DNA from: Piscinibacter sp.
Lineage (GTDB): Bacteria > Pseudomonadota > Gammaproteobacteria > Burkholderiales > Burkholderiaceae_C
Assembly: GCA_017983795.1 (NCBI GenBank)
Contig: JAGOAS010000008.1
Span: forward strand, 62,001-126,000
Direction of reading: 5' to 3'
DNA length: 64,000 nucleotides
Below the pieces are notes generated by a model that ran no database searches, had not been told where the DNA came from, and saw nothing but the letters and a program-made list of their open reading frames with translations. Shown one piece after another: positions 63,780 to 64,000 of the stretch (the stretch's first letter is position 1; every line of letters starts with the position of its first letter). The position numbers and the translations under genes are program-made.

Positions 63780-64000
63780 TCAGGCGTTGCGGGCCTCGGC
63801 GCCGAAGGCGGCCTCGAGGCGGCGTGTGATGTGTTCGCTGGCGCGCGCGGCGTGCTCGCGCATCAGGCGTTCGGCGCGCGCGGCGTCGCCGGCGGCGATC
63901 GCGCGGGCGATGGTTTCGTGCTCGTCCCACACCGCGTCGCGCAGCGTGGTGGCCTGCAGCGAGGCGCCCATGGCGCGGCGGATGTGCGCCCAGTGCAGGT
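63780..64000 (-). CDS. GntR/FCD-family transcriptional regulator, C-terminal part
   Basis: Only the last 72 or so residues lie in the window; the frame stays open to its right edge. The visible sequence (HWAHIRRAMGAS; DEHETIARAIAAGDAARAERLMREHAARASEHI) matches the final helices of an FCD ligand-binding domain, including one of its metal-binding histidines. The winged-helix N-terminus would lie beyond 64000. It ends 12 bases before the dioxygenase gene, so it likely controls this catabolic operon. Confidence 0.85.
   Translation of the reverse strand, partial: LHWAHIRRAMGASLQATTLRDAVWDEHETIARAIAAGDAARAERLMREHAARASEHITRRLEAAFGAEARNA

Overview
The window comes from a very GC-rich, gene-dense bacterium. 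Gene content (NarXL/NarGHJI with a PpiC protein, Gcr-type recombinase beside apaG, class II ribonucleotide reductase, NnrS) points to a betaproteobacterium of the Burkholderiales, probably the Rubrivivax/Leptothrix side. That placement is inference from gene content; there is no rRNA in the window. I saw no tRNA, rRNA, CRISPR array, insertion sequence or prophage.

Layout. 0.1-5.5 kb: an indolepyruvate:ferredoxin oxidoreductase-type fusion divergent from an Lrp/AsnC regulator, which is coupled to a membrane diguanylate cyclase. 5.5-12.9 kb: envelope and housekeeping genes (mltA, a 38-residue membrane protein, Gcr-type recombinase, apaG, rpe), then a Cpx-like group (Spy/CpxP-like lipoprotein, small ICMT-like methyltransferase, OmpR-type regulator, histidine kinase).

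12.9-37 kb: a nitrate-respiration island. narXL is followed by narK1-narK2-narGHJI-ppiC-carbonic anhydrase, then mobB (cofactor maturation), LysE, nitronate monooxygenase, alcohol dehydrogenase, NnrS, a Cache chemoreceptor and B12-dependent nrdJ. FNR-type palindromes lie before narK1, the nitronate monooxygenase gene and (weaker) nrdJ. The last two have a -10-like hexamer at the identical distance, which suggests a local anaerobic regulon.

37-44 kb: two convergent pirins, a second chemoreceptor, LysE, outer-membrane phospholipase A, a DUF454 protein, a CDF metal exporter and a small unknown ORF behind a perfect palindrome.

44.1-61.3 kb: the most interesting part, 17 tightly packed minus-strand genes that look like one operon. 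In transcription order they are: ApbE flavin transferase; a 995-residue lipoprotein related to the hydrazine synthase alpha subunit family with three CxxCH motifs; a small CX4CH lipoprotein; an SH3/beta-barrel protein; a second beta-barrel; a TlpA/ResA thioredoxin; a DUF4266 lipoprotein; a DUF3570 protein; a secreted unknown; three TPR proteins; a small secreted unknown; an ExbB/TolQ; two ExbD/TolR; and a TonB/AgmX-like protein. I read it as a proton-motive-force-driven, envelope-spanning machine combined with an extracytoplasmic redox module. One of the two ExbD proteins carries Asn where the proton-path Asp is expected.

61.5-64 kb: a catabolic locus with an SAF-domain dehydrogenase, a PhyH/EctD-like dioxygenase and the end of a GntR/FCD regulator that runs off the window. 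Two copies of one ~74-bp palindromic repeat, in opposite orientation, each sit between convergent genes (5.5 kb and 26.9 kb).
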